Assembly (NCBI GenBank): GCA_032871835.1
Contig: CM065301.1
Coordinates: forward strand, 10,548,413-10,612,412
Reading direction: 5' to 3'
Length of the DNA: 64,000 nucleotides
DNA from: Dipteronia dyeriana
Taxonomy: Eukaryota; Streptophyta; Magnoliopsida; Sapindales; Sapindaceae
The notes beneath the pieces were generated by a model, which saw only the letters and a program-made list of their open reading frames with translations, ran no database searches and was not told where the DNA came from. The position numbers and the translations under genes were made by a program. How positions within the stretch are numbered: the stretch's first letter is position 1; every line of letters starts with the position of its first letter. This document shows, one piece after another, positions 1 through 11,720 of the stretch.

Positions 1-788
1 GGGTTTGGTGGTTGATGGGTTTGATTTTAGATTTGGTGGCTTTTTGGATTTCAGGAGGTGGTTCGATTTGTTTTTTACGGTGGTACTAGGTTTGATTTGT
101 CTGTGTTCTGGGATCGATTTGGTGGTGGATTGATTTGTTTTTTTGGTAGTGGTTTTGGATTTCAAGGGTTGCCTGTCTTGGAATTGTCCTATTTTGCATA
201 AATTTGACAAATTTACTTGTGTTTCTTTTCATAATATTTGCAAGGCGATTTTTATTTGTGCGGGTCGAATTCAGACACTTAAAGATGATTTTGTTGCGAA
301 TTCTAGTCCACATAAATATAGTGTTAGTGTTAACGGGGAAATTATAGATATTAAGATTGGTACCTGGTTTAAAATGTCCTTGCTTTTGTTGTTTCTATGT
401 CTTGTTCCCTCAAGTTTTGGTACTGGGGTTTGATGGGGTGTTTTGATAAGAGAGGTTGTTCATGGGAAGGTAGTGGATTGCTTCTTTTCATGCTTGTTGC
501 CTGGTTTAGCTTGGTTTGTGTTGAGCTTTTGGGCACTTCATTGTAAATTTAAAGTGCTTGAAATTTCAATTTTTGTTTAGGGTATGGTGGGTTTTGTCGT
601 TTGTAATTTGTTTGGTGGTGGTGGTGGTCAGAATTTCGGTTTGGTTGTTTGGGTGATGTTGGATTGGTGGTGGCTGAAAATCAGATCTTCATTGATGATT
701 AGATGATGGTGTTGATGATGATTTGAGATGGTTTTAGTGTTGATAATGATATGATGATGGTTTTGGTATTAATTTTAAAATTAATATA
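1..788. other. T/G-rich sequence, no gene recognised
   Basis: The stretch is rich in T and G on the plus strand, with many GGTTTG/GATTTG words. A 96-codon open frame at 143-433 has no recognisable domain, and its codon make-up follows the base bias. It could be an intron or UTR of a gene lying left of the window, but no splice-bounded coding frame can be defended. A similar T/G-rich texture recurs at 10140-10540. Confidence 0.4.
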
Positions 789-797
789 TAATTATAA

Positions 798-880
798 GAA
801 CAAATTGTAGTCAACCTCAATGAGGTTTGATCTCTTGCACCAAAAACAACTTTACTATAAATTGACACTAACACCCCCTA
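798..880 (+). repeat. Left terminal inverted repeat of the MULE
   Basis: It pairs in inverted orientation with about 3630-3711. The outermost ten bases match at nine positions, and similarity continues with small gaps to the ATAAATTGACACT block near 856-868. Confidence 0.7.
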
Positions 881-3300
881 TCGTCGGTCAAACTTACTGT
901 CATCAATCAAACTTAGTTGTTGACTACAACTAAGTTTTATCTTCAAAAAACTAAAATATCTCTGATTTCTAAATTAAATTAATAAAAAAAAATAAAGAAA
1001 CCTTTTTTTATAAAAATAACGGATCTCCATCAAAAAATTTAAATAATTAAAATTTGAATCGAATTAATATATATATAAATAATAAAAACGGAAATTAAAA
1101 AAAAAAACAATTTCAAAAAGCAAAAAAAAAAAAAATTGAAAAGCTGGAAAAAAAAAAATCTTAGTTTGTGCAGAGGAGGGGATTCATGTTCTCCAGATAT
1201 GCGTGGAGCTGCCAGCATTTTGTTTGTTCAATAATGAGATCCCAACTTCCCTATATGCTCGAATTCTTCATTTTTTTGTCCTACCGAGTAAATCAAATAA
1301 ACAAGCAAGAACCTCTCACAAAATTCCATTTTTGCGATTAGGGTGAGTTCAGCAGTGGTGATGTCACAGAAAGATGGGTTGTGAGAAACCGTCTGATCCA
1401 TTTTCTCAGTTTGTGGGAAGAATTCGAACGAGAAGACGACTCTGTTTGAGGAAGAGTTGTTATTCTCTCTTATCTTGTTTATTGTTGTGCTAAATTTTAT
1501 AAATACTCGCAAACGCATAAATCTATTGAAAAATAGACTATACGGAGAACAAGATCGATCACATGAGGACCGATGAAAAACTAATCGAATCTAAATTTTA
1601 TTCTAATCCTAAAATAGTTAACGAAAAATGAATTTTAAATTAATTAAAACTAAAAACTAAATTAGCATGAAACTAAAATCAAAACTAAATTAAAGAATTA
1701 AAATTGTAAACTTTACTCAATGGAAGAAAAATTCGAGGTTCGGAATCCACCATTATCAATACTGCAATATTTTACTATTCAAATTATTAATTCCTAAAAT
1801 TCTAAGTAGTAATTTAGAAATCAATCCAGTGTTTTCTAAAGATTTATCAATTAGGTTCTACAAAATTAATCTTTTATAAATTCTTTATTCCAATTGATTT
1901 AATGTATAAGACCCAAGTATTAAATGTATCCAAGATTTGAAAAAAATATAGTCAAGATTCTTAATTTAAACATTAAAACATAAAACCCGATTAATAAAAT
2001 CAATCGTAAATATTCAAAATACTTGATATTAAGGGTGAAACAATTATATTAATATCAATCAATAAAAATTAAGAATTTTAAACATTAAAGCCAAATTCAG
2101 AATTATACCGAATAACAAAACATTACAATATCAAACATGTTTCATCCTACACTTCAAAAAATAAATTAAAAACTCATGTCAAAAGTAAGAACAGAAATTA
2201 TATAAAAACCCGGTATGATTCCGTCTGGGCGATACTCCTAATTTACAACTGAAATTCGGTGCAGACACCAAACACAGCTCCGTCTTGCCTTCTTCCAAGC
2301 TTCACGCTCCAAATTCCCTTTTCTTTTTTTTCTTTCACTGCTACGCCAAAATCAGATCCCAAATATATCTGTTTCCTTCTTCAAAACGAACGCCCCACTT
2401 GCTTCCTCTTGTTCTTTTGATTGCTGCGCACACACCCCTCTCGAACTCCTTTAATTCGGTGCAAAGAGGGATTTTATATCCCTTGTATAAGTCGGTTTCT
2501 TCAATGCAAAAAGGAGAGCCAAAATTCAATTAATCTCATTGGGCCACGTATAAGTCCATAAAATATTTTCTCATTCTTTTATTTTCTTGTTTTTACTTTC
2601 GGCTCAAGACTTTGATGACCTATTTCCTTTATTGGTCCACAATTCCACACGCGAGCTCTCTATTCCTCATTCAATTGATCTTCAGCTGAGCTTCATCTGG
2701 GCTTCTTTTTACTTTGCTTTGACTTGGGCTTACTTAATGTTTGACTTGGGCTTGGGTCTTGGGCTTTAGTCTTCAAATAATAACATGATTAAAATAATAT
2801 CACATCTCATTGATTATTTTCCGAATTCCGTGCTTTTTCACTTAAAACTGAAAAATAACTCTAATTAAATAAAAAATAAATAATTCAACGAACTAACAAA
2901 TCCAAATTAAGGGTTATAAATATGACATAAAATATACCCATTATCTGTCACCTTCATTTTTTTATATACTTTTAGATCTCACTTCTCAGATCCCAAAACA
3001 AGAGAGAGAGAGGTTATTTGTATAGATCATATTGTACATGTTGGATCTACTTTGAATCTCTTCTATTTGCGTGTCATTTCTCTTCTATTTGCGTCTCATT
3101 TTTGTTAGAATTAGATATTTGTACATCTTTGTTTGACATAGATTTGCTATACATGATTTATTTATTTCATTTGATCATATGATTGGGTAGATCTTGAGTG
3201 TATCTGATGGATTGGATCTTATACATTTTACATTATTGATCTTGTTTTGAATCTGATATGTTGCAAATTTAATTCGTTGTTTTTTTTTTAAATGAAGAAG

Positions 3301-3362
3301 ATCCATGGAGATCTGTAGAGATGGAGATCTCAATGATCAATGTGGAGATCTAATCTCCAGAT
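3301..3362. repeat. Cluster of GGAGATCT-type palindromic words
   Basis: The words ATGGAGATC, TGGAGATCT and ATCTCCAG recur several times in 60 bases, giving short self-complementary units. Related clusters lie in the second MULE (11308-11432 and 11656-11720), suggesting a shared internal module. Confidence 0.6.
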
Positions 3363-3629
3363 TGGGTTTCAACACTTTTCTCTTTTTGTTTTTTTTTATT
3401 CTTTATATATATATATATATATTTAATCGCCACCGTCCATCTTTGTGATGGATGGTGGTGAACCATTTTTAGTTTTTTTTTTAAAATATTTTCTATTTTG
3501 TTTCAATTAATTTGTTTTTTCAACATTTTTGTTTAATATTTTTTTAATGTTTAAAAGGTCAGAAATACCCTTAATTTTTACAGTCAAATTTGGTCAACGG
3601 TTTATTTTGACCAAATTTGACTAAGGAGA

Positions 3630-3711
3630 GGAAGTCTGAGTGTCGATTTATGAAAAAATTGTTTCTGAGTGTAAGAGGACAAACATCAGGGAGATTTAGT
3701 GCAATTTGCTC
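3630..3711 (-). repeat. Right terminal inverted repeat of the MULE
   Basis: Read on the minus strand it begins GAGCAAATTGCA and passes through a block close to ATAAATCGACACT, matching the left end of the element in order and spacing. Confidence 0.7.
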
Positions 3712-3720
3712 TAATTATGA

Positions 3721-4296
3721 ATAAAATTAAGAAAATAAAAGATTTTGTTTTATTTTATTTTGATTTAAAGCCAAAGATAAAACTGTCATTTTACAATTTT
3801 TATGACCATTGACCTTCAAAATCCTGGTCATTTTTGGAAAACATAAAGACCGATCCCGTAAAAAATAATTAAATGAGTAAAAAAATAGATAATTTAAAAA
3901 AATATACGAACTTAAATGATAATATCCTACAAAAATTTCAAGTAAATTTGATTGTTAGAAGCATAACACTGAGCCAACATTTTATAACGTTTTGGATGAT
4001 GATTAATATTAAAACCTGAAGTAAATTTAATTTTGGGACATCAACAATGTTTTTTCAACATACCGGATGCCAGTAAAATAAATCTTCCAATGTTATCATC
4101 AATCGCCAACCAAAGTATTAGCTCTTTTTGCCCATCTATATACCAATTAATGATTACTTAAAAGTAGTATTTGCCACACAATCAAACATCAACATCTTCA
4201 CTGAACTCAATTATGTATTGAATAAAAAGATCATATATTTCTTAACATTAATTTAGAAAGTAGCACAATTATGGCTTTAATTTCAACTACCATTAA
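3721..4296. other. AT-rich spacer downstream of the S28 gene
   Basis: This lies between the right TSD of the MULE and the stop codon of the minus-strand peptidase gene, so its right part should be the 3' UTR. I see no coding frame and no clear canonical AATAAA signal on the minus strand close to the stop. Confidence 0.5.
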
Positions 4297-6196
4297 TTAT
4301 ATCCTCCGAGAGTATAAGTTTCTATTGCCGTAAATCTTTAATTCTTTGAGATCAGCATAGTACTTTGCTATCCAACCTTCAATGATCCCTACCTCAGTCT
4401 CACGCTGCTTCACCAACCAATCTGGATCACTGTAATTTTTTCGAAGAATATCCAAACAATGAGAACCTGCAAAAATTTATAATTAATAATTTACATAAAC
4501 AACAATCTCTCCTTTGTTTTTTGTAGAAATAATCTTACCGTTCACTGTATTGACAGCAACAACACTGTCTGATATGTTCTCTAATACCCTACAATATGAG
4601 ATAGAATCTTGTTAAATATTTACATGAATATAACAAATTCCAAATAGGAAGAAATTTAATTTATGTATATAAATCTTTGGTTAATTACCCGCCACTACTG
4701 TAAGGATCTTTGAGTCCATTGGAGAAAATAATGTTGCTACCAAATCTTTGGAGAATGAGTTTTATATTCTGCAATTAATTATCATTAATTAATTACCAAA
4801 ATTAATGCAGTAATATTATATATATCATATGTGTCCTTTAAAACAAAATTACAAAAAATATATATATATATAAAAGCTTACATGGCCTCCGTAATAGGTT
4901 GTGACCCAATGAGGGCGAGGAGGGACGCCGTAACGGGTTTTGCAGTGGCTGTTGAATACGGTTTGGTTGAAAGGATCATGTGGGAACATTGTGTTATTAA
5001 CAATGCCTATGGGTTGCACCATCTCACTGCATACCTAAATTAATACACACTAAGCCAGAGATATATAAATATATAAATATATCAATCTTCAAATAAATTA
5101 ATTAGATCAATATGATCGATCAATTCTAAATGCTCATATAATTGATGATCAGTAGATAATATATATACATTAGGACAATTTAATGGTATATAAGTTTTTT
5201 TTTTTTTTTGGAAATACTATTACAATAACTTGAGGGCGATGACCGGAGGATAGACTCGAATCCACGATTTCATAGTGTATATGTGAGGGACAAACCACTA
5301 GACCAATTTTATATTATCTATACGGTAGTTTTTATTGAATAGTATTTGATATATGTAGTTGTTTTCTCTTCATTAATTTCGTGTGTTGATTCTAGTGGAG
5401 GAAATTAGTTAACGTCATACAATGGTGTTGTTAATCTGCTTATGGTATGGTCCAGGTATGTTCCTTTACTGAAAGCAACATTTCAAAAATATCTTGTTTA
5501 TCGGTTTTATATATATAAATTTTCAAATCAGTAAATATAGATATAACTTCATCGTTACGTTGAATGTGGACCACTAAATTTATAAATTTTGACTCAAAGT
5601 GTATATATTTATCAAAACTTCTCCATAATCAGTGGTACACATACAATATACTGATATAAATTATATCATTACGTATTAAGAAGAAAAGAACTATATATAT
5701 ATAATTTGGATCATCTAGTGATATGATCTTTTTCCTGACCTTATCTAATATCATGACACATAAGCATTGAAATGAATATATGACTAACATATGATTGATT
5801 TCCACGACCACTTTACTAACAACTAATCACATATTTTAAAAAGGTCAGGAAAAAGATCAAATCAGTAGAGGATCCAAATCCACATATATATATATATAAA
5901 ATAACTTTCAAAGATGAGATTTTATACGAATTTTTCGTATATTTTTACTAATTCCAATCGGTTATAATCTATGAAACCGTACGATTTTTTTTAGACATGA
6001 TCTTGTAATTGATAATATTTATATATATATTGATTTTTCAGTTAGTACGTACTGATATATGTCATATCAGTGCGTTGCATTTGAACCATTGATTATGAAA
6101 AAAAAATTGACAAGTGCATACATTTTATATACACTGTAAGTCAAAATATACAAATCTAATGGTTCACATCTAATATAATGATTATTTTAAAAATTT

Positions 6197-6232
<36 letters not shown>

Positions 6233-6534
6233 CTAGCTTATGAGAAGGAATTGTGGGGCCTCGTAATTGGATTTTTTTTAAGGAAAAAAAATATGATAAC
6301 ATCCGTTTGGGTAAAAAGTCACAAGATCAATCATTATATGCATATCACATCACTTTATGGACGAATGAAAGAAGTAGAAGTCGATATCTAAACTTTGTTT
6401 GTTTATTTAAGTGCATATATTACTTCAAATTTCTAGTAGAAGGCATGATAAATATGGATGACATGTAGCTTGTGCTGGCTTGCATATGCAATTATCATAA
6501 TTATGTACATGATATTCTTCATGACCCTAATAAG

Positions 6535-6570
<36 letters not shown>

Positions 6571-8359
6571 TTAAAGTGATCATCATTGTGGTCGGAATAG
6601 GAATATGTCATGATTTGACGAGATTGAGCTCACTAAACTCGATTCGAAATATAATTACATATGTGGAGTTTCATTTTTAAGTCTCAAATACTAAAGTAAG
6701 GGAACCTTGGTTAAAAAATATATATTAATATTATATGATTTAACTAATTTGAGAACATATTTATAAGTTAATAACATATAATATAAGAATGTGATTTTGT
6801 GTACCTGCCAACTCCATCCCACAGCCGTTTCAGATTCCTTATTGGGTGCAAAAGAGCAAAACTTATGGTCTCCTTTATAAGCAGTAACACCGGCAACTAT
6901 TTTGCTCAGAATATCACTTCCAGAAGCTTCTCCATCAATGCCACCACAGATCACGTTAACTGGATATCTCAGTGGTTGATTATATTGAGCTGCAGCGCTA
7001 TATAGCCCCAATAAGTTGTCTTTGAGCTCAGAAGCCGTTTTCAAGGGACTAGTACAAGCAAACAATTAATAGAGTAAGCAAAAAGCATCGGATTGAATTT
7101 TAATTATAACATTCAAGCAACCAACACGGTAAAGGCAAATTAAGGATTAGGTATTACAAGCAAGTTTTGAATTTCTTGCTAAGGATTGAAAGACCATCAG
7201 GCTGAGAAGCAACTTTATCAATTTCAGACCACGAGTCCCTTATTGTTTGGTAGCATGTCTCACTAGCTTCCTGCAGTAAGCTTTCGATATCAAAACCTCC
7301 TGATGATGTAATTTTAATTCAAGAAAAAAAAAATAACTTTAATATAATATTACTCTGAAATCCTTGGTGACAATTGAATAATATCCATCCTGCGGTGTGA
7401 TGTCATCAAAATAGAGAATTGGAGCCGAGGAGGCCAAAGCTCCAAGGGCTACATGCGGATATTTCAGCCGAAACCATGAAGCAAGCACTGGTCATGTAAA
7501 TGTTATTATCAGATAAAGAAAAACAAACAAATTAAATTAGTTAATAGTTTAAATTGATATTGATGTCATAGTTTTTATTAAAAAAATTTGTGGTGGTGAT
7601 CACTTACTTCCTCCATATGATCCTCCAACAACGATCACCGGAGAATCCTCAGCATGATAATGTTTCTTCACATACATGAGTATTTCCGCATAATCTGCTA
7701 TAGCTTGAGCCGAGTTGAAATATCCGAGAGTACTGGTATTCTTGAAAGCTTCTTCTCTTGATCCAAAAGGGATTGATTTCCCGTAGTATCTATGCTGCAG
7801 ATCATGAGAAAACAGATGTATTATCAGGGACGTAAGTACGTAACCAGAATTCAACATCAGGACACACACAAAGATTGATTACGGTATATATATATATACC
7901 CCGAGTGAGACATCACAATTTATGCATACAAAGCAATAAAAATTATCTATGACGTACCTCGATATATACTAGGAGAGCTTTAAATCGGACAGCGTTATCA
8001 GGCAGGAAACCGATGTATATTACATCCTTGTCCAAGGGTGCTTCAGCACCAAGATATGCAAAAATTGGTGAACTGGAATTTGCACCACCCCAGTACTTGG
8101 AACTGATCACATATCGTTGCTGAAAAGATGAGTAGCTTTCAGGCCTGTAGTTGAAGTGATCAAGTGTTTGATTGTAAAAAAGATCTTCATAGTCACCGGA
8201 GACATTCCTCTCAGACGACAGGATTTCAGGTTCCTGTAAGATTGCTCGATTGATTGGACTAAGCCTTGGAATGTTGAACCTTGAAGCTGTAACAGAGTTG
8301 AAGAAAATTGTGAAGATAAATAGAAGACACTGAGAAGATGGACATGTTGAAGTTTTCAT
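4297..8359 (-). CDS. Serine carboxypeptidase S28 family protein (lysosomal Pro-X carboxypeptidase-like), 9 exons
   Basis: The spliced CDS is the complement of 4297-4466, 4539-4588, 4689-4768, 4882-5034, 6805-7048, 7158-7270, 7354-7487, 7608-7794 and 7958-8359. All introns are GT-AG, the frame stays open, and the total is 1533 nt (510 aa plus stop), the normal family length. Residues 1 to about 25 are a hydrophobic signal peptide, so the product should enter the secretory pathway and act in vacuole or apoplast. The family motif QTLDHF lies near residue 65. The nucleophile Ser193 sits in GGSYGG, split by the exon 2/3 boundary; Asp432 is in [11 protein letters not shown] and His457 in NGSHCLD, completing the charge relay. 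Members remove C-terminal residues following proline, or act as dipeptidyl peptidases; substrate preference cannot be read here. Intron 5 (1770 bp) carries several small transposons. I see no disabling change. Confidence 0.95.
5195..5312 (-). mobile_element. tRNA-derived SINE-like element with poly-A tail
   Basis: On the minus strand it has an A-box-like TCTAGTGGTTTG (5291-5302), a B-box-like GGATTCGAGTC (5253-5263), and ends in a 15-base A run (T run 5195-5209 on the plus strand). Internal Pol III boxes plus a 3' A tail is the SINE layout. It lies inside intron 5 in the sense orientation of the host gene. A clear target-site duplication was not found. Confidence 0.6.
5690..5898. mobile_element. 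Hairpin MITE in intron 5
   Basis: The left arm (about 5690-5742) and right arm (5841-5898) are inverted copies over about 45-50 bases, including AAGGTCAGGAAAAAGATCA in the right arm and its complement at 5723-5742, with about 100 bases between them. The ends run into TATATA. It would fold into a long stem if transcribed. A single arm of the same sequence sits upstream of the gene at 8528-8566. Confidence 0.65.
6196..6231. repeat. (AT)n microsatellite
   Basis: Uninterrupted AT dinucleotides in intron 5. A second run of the same kind is at 6540-6567. Confidence 0.9.
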
Positions 8360-8418
8360 TGGTAATTGATGTGAATATTTCTGAGTTTTGAGTTTCAGAA
8401 CTGGTGGTAGGTACCTCC

Positions 8419-8425
8419 TTATATA
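8419..8425 (-). promoter_or_regulatory. Candidate TATA box of the S28 gene
   Basis: The minus strand reads TATATAA followed by GG, about 60 bases upstream of the start codon at 8359. That would leave a short 5' UTR of about 30 bases. Position and sequence fit; there is no experimental support. Confidence 0.5.
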
Positions 8426-8527
8426 TCAGGAATCTTTCATTTATTTTTATAATCTAATTTTGGAATATATGAAAATAATTAATCTTTTGATTAATAATTG
8501 ACCTGGTAGTTTATGGTCTTGCCATGA

Positions 8528-8566
8528 AATTTGGATTGTCTATTGAATTGATCTTTATCCTGACCT
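8528..8566. repeat. Single arm of the intron-5 MITE, upstream of the S28 gene
   Basis: The stretch from AATTTGGAT to ATCCTGACCT matches the left arm at 5702-5741 with a few changes. No inverted partner is visible nearby, so it is a broken or solo arm, within 210 bases of the start codon. Confidence 0.5.
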
Positions 8567-9119
8567 AAATACATCTACCAATAATTAATAATCAGTTTCT
8601 TATTTTAATCTTTTATAAAAGAAAAAAAAATTCCTATATATTAATGCTTTAAAAAAAAGTAATGGTTTTCTATGAATCATTTAGGATAATTTCCTATTAA
8701 TAGTTTGATATTAAAACATATCAAAAAAAAAACAAACTTCTTTCTATTTTCTTAAGAATAATGCTAATGTGCCTAAATGATGTTGTATCATTCAAATCCA
8801 ATCATTTCAATAATATAAATCTAATACAAAAAATAAAAATAATCAAGGATGCCTCATTATTTGGGCTCTAAATTTGAACAAAATGGCATTATTGTTTTCT
8901 TAAACTTTAGATTCTCTTTTAAAAATTAAATTCAAATATATTTTCGATTTTTTTAGTTTTTCTCTCCTCGTGATGAACTGATTTTATTTATATCAATTCC
9001 ATAACTATCAACCATTAGATTCACATATTTCAACTTAGTTAAAATCTTCTTAAAGTTAATCAATGACTCATAAGTCTCATCTTAATCTTAAAAATTCGGT
9101 TCGATCCTACGGAGAGAAA

Positions 9120-9122
<3 letters not shown>
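8567..9122. other. AT-rich upstream spacer
   Basis: Beyond the promoter-proximal region of the S28 gene I see only AT-rich sequence, with no coding frame and no recognisable element. Confidence 0.5.

Positions 9123-9188
<66 letters not shown>
9123..9188. repeat. (TA)33 microsatellite
   Basis: A perfect run of TA dinucleotides. Open frames crossing it encode only alternating Tyr-Ile and are artefacts. Such tracts are usually highly polymorphic in length. Confidence 0.95.
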
Positions 9189-9191
<3 letters not shown>

Positions 9192-10819
9192 CCCATTTCC
9201 TATACTTTTGTGCTTGTTTCTCGGGTAAAATCCGGGTATTTAATTTGTTAAATAAGTGTTTCGGATAAAAATTGAGCTTCAAAAAGGTTGGTGTAATTTT
9301 GGAGAAATCAGGGTTAAAAGTGTAATATTCAAGAATTACTGAAGTTTATAAGATTTAGAATGCTTAGAGGGGCAATCTGTAATTCATCATGCAAATCAGG
9401 TGAACGCGCCACGTTAGTTAGTTAAACGATGCGTTTAGAGAAGCTTGGGCAACTTCTAAAGGCACCTCAGAAGCCTTCTTTAAGCAGCCCTTCAGAATGG
9501 CAGGCTCAGCGCCTACGCGCACCCCTGCCGAATACTGATTGCACCCCCCATCTTCATCTTCATCTTCTTCCTCGCGTGGCCACCATTGCCGAGCTGAAAC
9601 CCTAGTTGTTGCAGGCCCGGGAAATCGGCCATCACCCGCCTTATCCCGGCCGTTTTCCGGTCCAGAAATTCCTCGAGCTCGACGCGATCTTCTTCTCACC
9701 AGCGCCGCCGCATCAGGCCTGCAGATCACGTCTTCTTCATCTCGCAGTACTCCACCGCGAAGCCACAGTGAAAAGAAACCAGACAGCAGAACTTTCGCAG
9801 TTTCTCCCTTCTCCACCGCGAACTCCGACAGCGAACTCTATCTGATGATCTCTCTCAAACTTCACACTTTCACAGCGTTCATCTCTCTCTCTTTCTTTCT
9901 CTCTTCTTCTGCTTCGAGTCGACGACGGTCGATCTCTTCGTTGATCTACTCATCATCCCATCGGCGATCTCGTCTTCAGTTCTTCCATGTCTGATCTCGT
10001 CTTTCTTTCTCTCTCTTCGATCTCTTCCCTCTGATGTCCTTCACTCTCTTCGATCCCCTCCTTTTTTCGATCTCTTCTCTCTCTTCTTTCTTTCTCTTTC
10101 TTTCTTTCTTTTTGGTGTTTTGATTTTGGGTGCTTCGAATCTTCGATCACTGATTTTTTTTTTTTGGGTGGGTTTTGACAGATGAAATGATGAATAAATG
10201 ATGAAGGATTATTTTGGGTGGGCTTCGACAGATGAATAGATGATGTTGGATGGTTTGTGGCGAGTGGCGGGTTAGATTTGAGTGGTTTGGTTTGTGTTTG
10301 ATTTGTGGTGTACTGGATTGTTTGATTTGGGTTTGAAGTTTGAACTGATGAAGATGATTGATGAAGTTTGTGGGTTTGATTTTCAGTGTATTAGAATTCT
10401 GGAAACTGATAAAGATGATTGATGAAGATGATTTGTGGTTTGTGATTTGTGTTTTGATTTGCTGTGTATGGAGACTGGACTCTGGATTGGACGATTGGAT
10501 TGATACTTTGATTTTGATTTGTTTTTTTTTTTTTTTTTAAATTAGAATCGAACCGCCGGAACCGTTGGAACCGGATCGAAACAATCGGTTCTGATACTTC
10601 AAAAACTGAAACCGTTGATTCCGAACTGAAACCGAACTAAAACCCAAATCGACATCATGTCTACCGTCAGGTCTCGCCATGGAGTCCGGTGAAAATCAGA
10701 AGCGAACCAGATCTGAGGTCCTCGTGCAAACTACACCCAGACCCCGTAGGGATTTATTTGTAATTTACCAATGAGGGACTTTTCCGTATTTTGACAAATT
10801 CATGCCCTAATTTCTTGAA
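9189..10819. other. Isolated GC-rich then CT-rich block, possible captured gene 5' end
   Basis: About 9440-9840 is distinctly GC-richer than its surroundings and contains a phrase common in plant 5' leaders (GAAACCCTAG). It is followed by a long CTTT/TCTC-rich strand bias to about 10110, then T/G-rich sequence with a repeated GGGTGGG(T/C)TT(T/C)GACAGATGAA unit (around 10170 and 10210). Frames of 130-150 codons on both strands exist only because stop codons are rare in GC/CT-rich sequence. It may be a promoter, leader and intron of a captured or decayed gene. Confidence 0.35.
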
Positions 10820-11307
10820 GGATTAATTGCATCAACAGATAAACTTTCCCTCGGTTTATGTGAAATTCCACGCATATTCAATATTTCCTTCTAATACACA
10901 AACCTTCCTTGAAAATCATTGATTAACGGGTTGACTAATATCTATAAGGTAAAATCATCATTTTGAAGATAAAAATACTTAAGCTAAAATTAACTGTGAA
11001 ACAACCTCATGTATATTTTAACACTGATCGTTAGACAATTTAAAAAATTTAGTTTAAATTCTATTTTAAATGACGTGGTAAGTGATTTTTTCATGAATTA
11101 TATCATCACATGTTGTATATTTTAATGACAACTCATTTGTCACATTATTTGGATTGAAATTTTGGTTAAATATTTAGTTCGTATAATATCACTCGTATTT
11201 TAAACTACCAATTACATTTAAAAGTATAAAATAAACTTAAAACTTTTAATAAATAATTTTGAGAAAATTTTAAAAAGGATAAGAAAATAAAAAATTCATG
11301 AAAGTCG

Positions 11308-11720
11308 GGATCTCCAACAAGAGATCATCGATTTTCCATTAGGGCAATCTCCCTTAATGGAGATTTGATCACTATTAATGGAGATCTAGTGTCCATTTAT
11401 TAGAGACCAAGAATCCATCAATGAAGACTTTAATGGGTTGAGATTTTGAGCCCAGATTTCCTATACAATATATTAAAAAAAAATCTCATCATATGCATAT
11501 CAGTGAAGGAAAAAAAAAGGCAAAAAAGAAATTTTGTTATTTCTTTTTCTAGGAACCAAACACAAAGAAGACAAAAAAGGAAAGTAAAGTGTACAGAAAG
11601 ACTTGCCAAAACATTGTAGGTCAAAATGTCCCTGCCTGTCAGATACTCGTAGAGAGAAGGTCTCCATTAAAGGAGATCGCAGGTCTCCATGATCTCCATT
11701 AATGGAGACTTGCATCTCCT
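11308..11720. repeat. Clusters of ATGGAGATCT/ATCTCCAT palindromic words
   Basis: Two clusters (11308-11432 and 11656-11720) repeat words such as TTAATGGAGAT and ATCTCCATTAATGGAGA, short near-palindromes spaced 15-30 bases apart inside the second MULE. Confidence 0.5.

Larger units (their letters stand above)
798..3711. mobile_element. Mutator-like (MULE) element, non-autonomous, 2.9 kb
   Basis: The ends are inverted copies: GAACAAATTG at the left and CAATTTGCTC at the right. The inverted similarity continues inwards for roughly 80 bases with mismatches (shared blocks include GTTTG, CTCTT and ATAAATYGACACT). The element is flanked by TAATTATAA (789-797) and TAATTATGA (3712-3720), a 9-bp target-site duplication with one mismatch. 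Long imperfect TIRs plus a 9-bp TSD are the hallmark of Mutator-like elements. No transposase frame is present, so it is non-autonomous. The interior at about 1160-1520 and 2230-2780 is less AT-rich and could be captured host sequence (Pack-MULE style), which is inference. Confidence 0.8.
5035..6804 (-). other. Intron 5 of the S28 gene, enlarged by small repeats
   Basis: The donor GTAC follows exon 5 (codon CAG), and the acceptor TTTAG precedes the exon that starts V-C-S-E-M. The other seven introns are only about 70-165 bp, so this one is ten times longer. It holds a SINE-like element, a hairpin MITE and AT microsatellites. An open frame at 6253-6468 is not part of the gene. Confidence 0.85.

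Noticed and set aside
1228..1518. 96-codon minus-strand frame in the first MULE
   Set aside because: No transposase or known domain is visible; treated as possible captured or chance sequence.
6253..6468. Extra exon or small gene in intron 5 of the S28 gene
   Set aside because: It is on the opposite strand, lacks any domain, and the S28 frame is complete at 510 codons without it.
9063..9282. Open frames on both strands with long Tyr-Ile repeats
   Set aside because: They are translations of the (TA)33 microsatellite, which has no stop in the TAT-ATA frame.
9539..9994. 151-codon plus-strand frame rich in Ser/Arg, with a competing 132-codon minus-strand frame
   Set aside because: The Ser/Pro/Arg bias comes from CT- and GC-rich sequence; both strands are open, there is no domain, and no splice-supported continuation.
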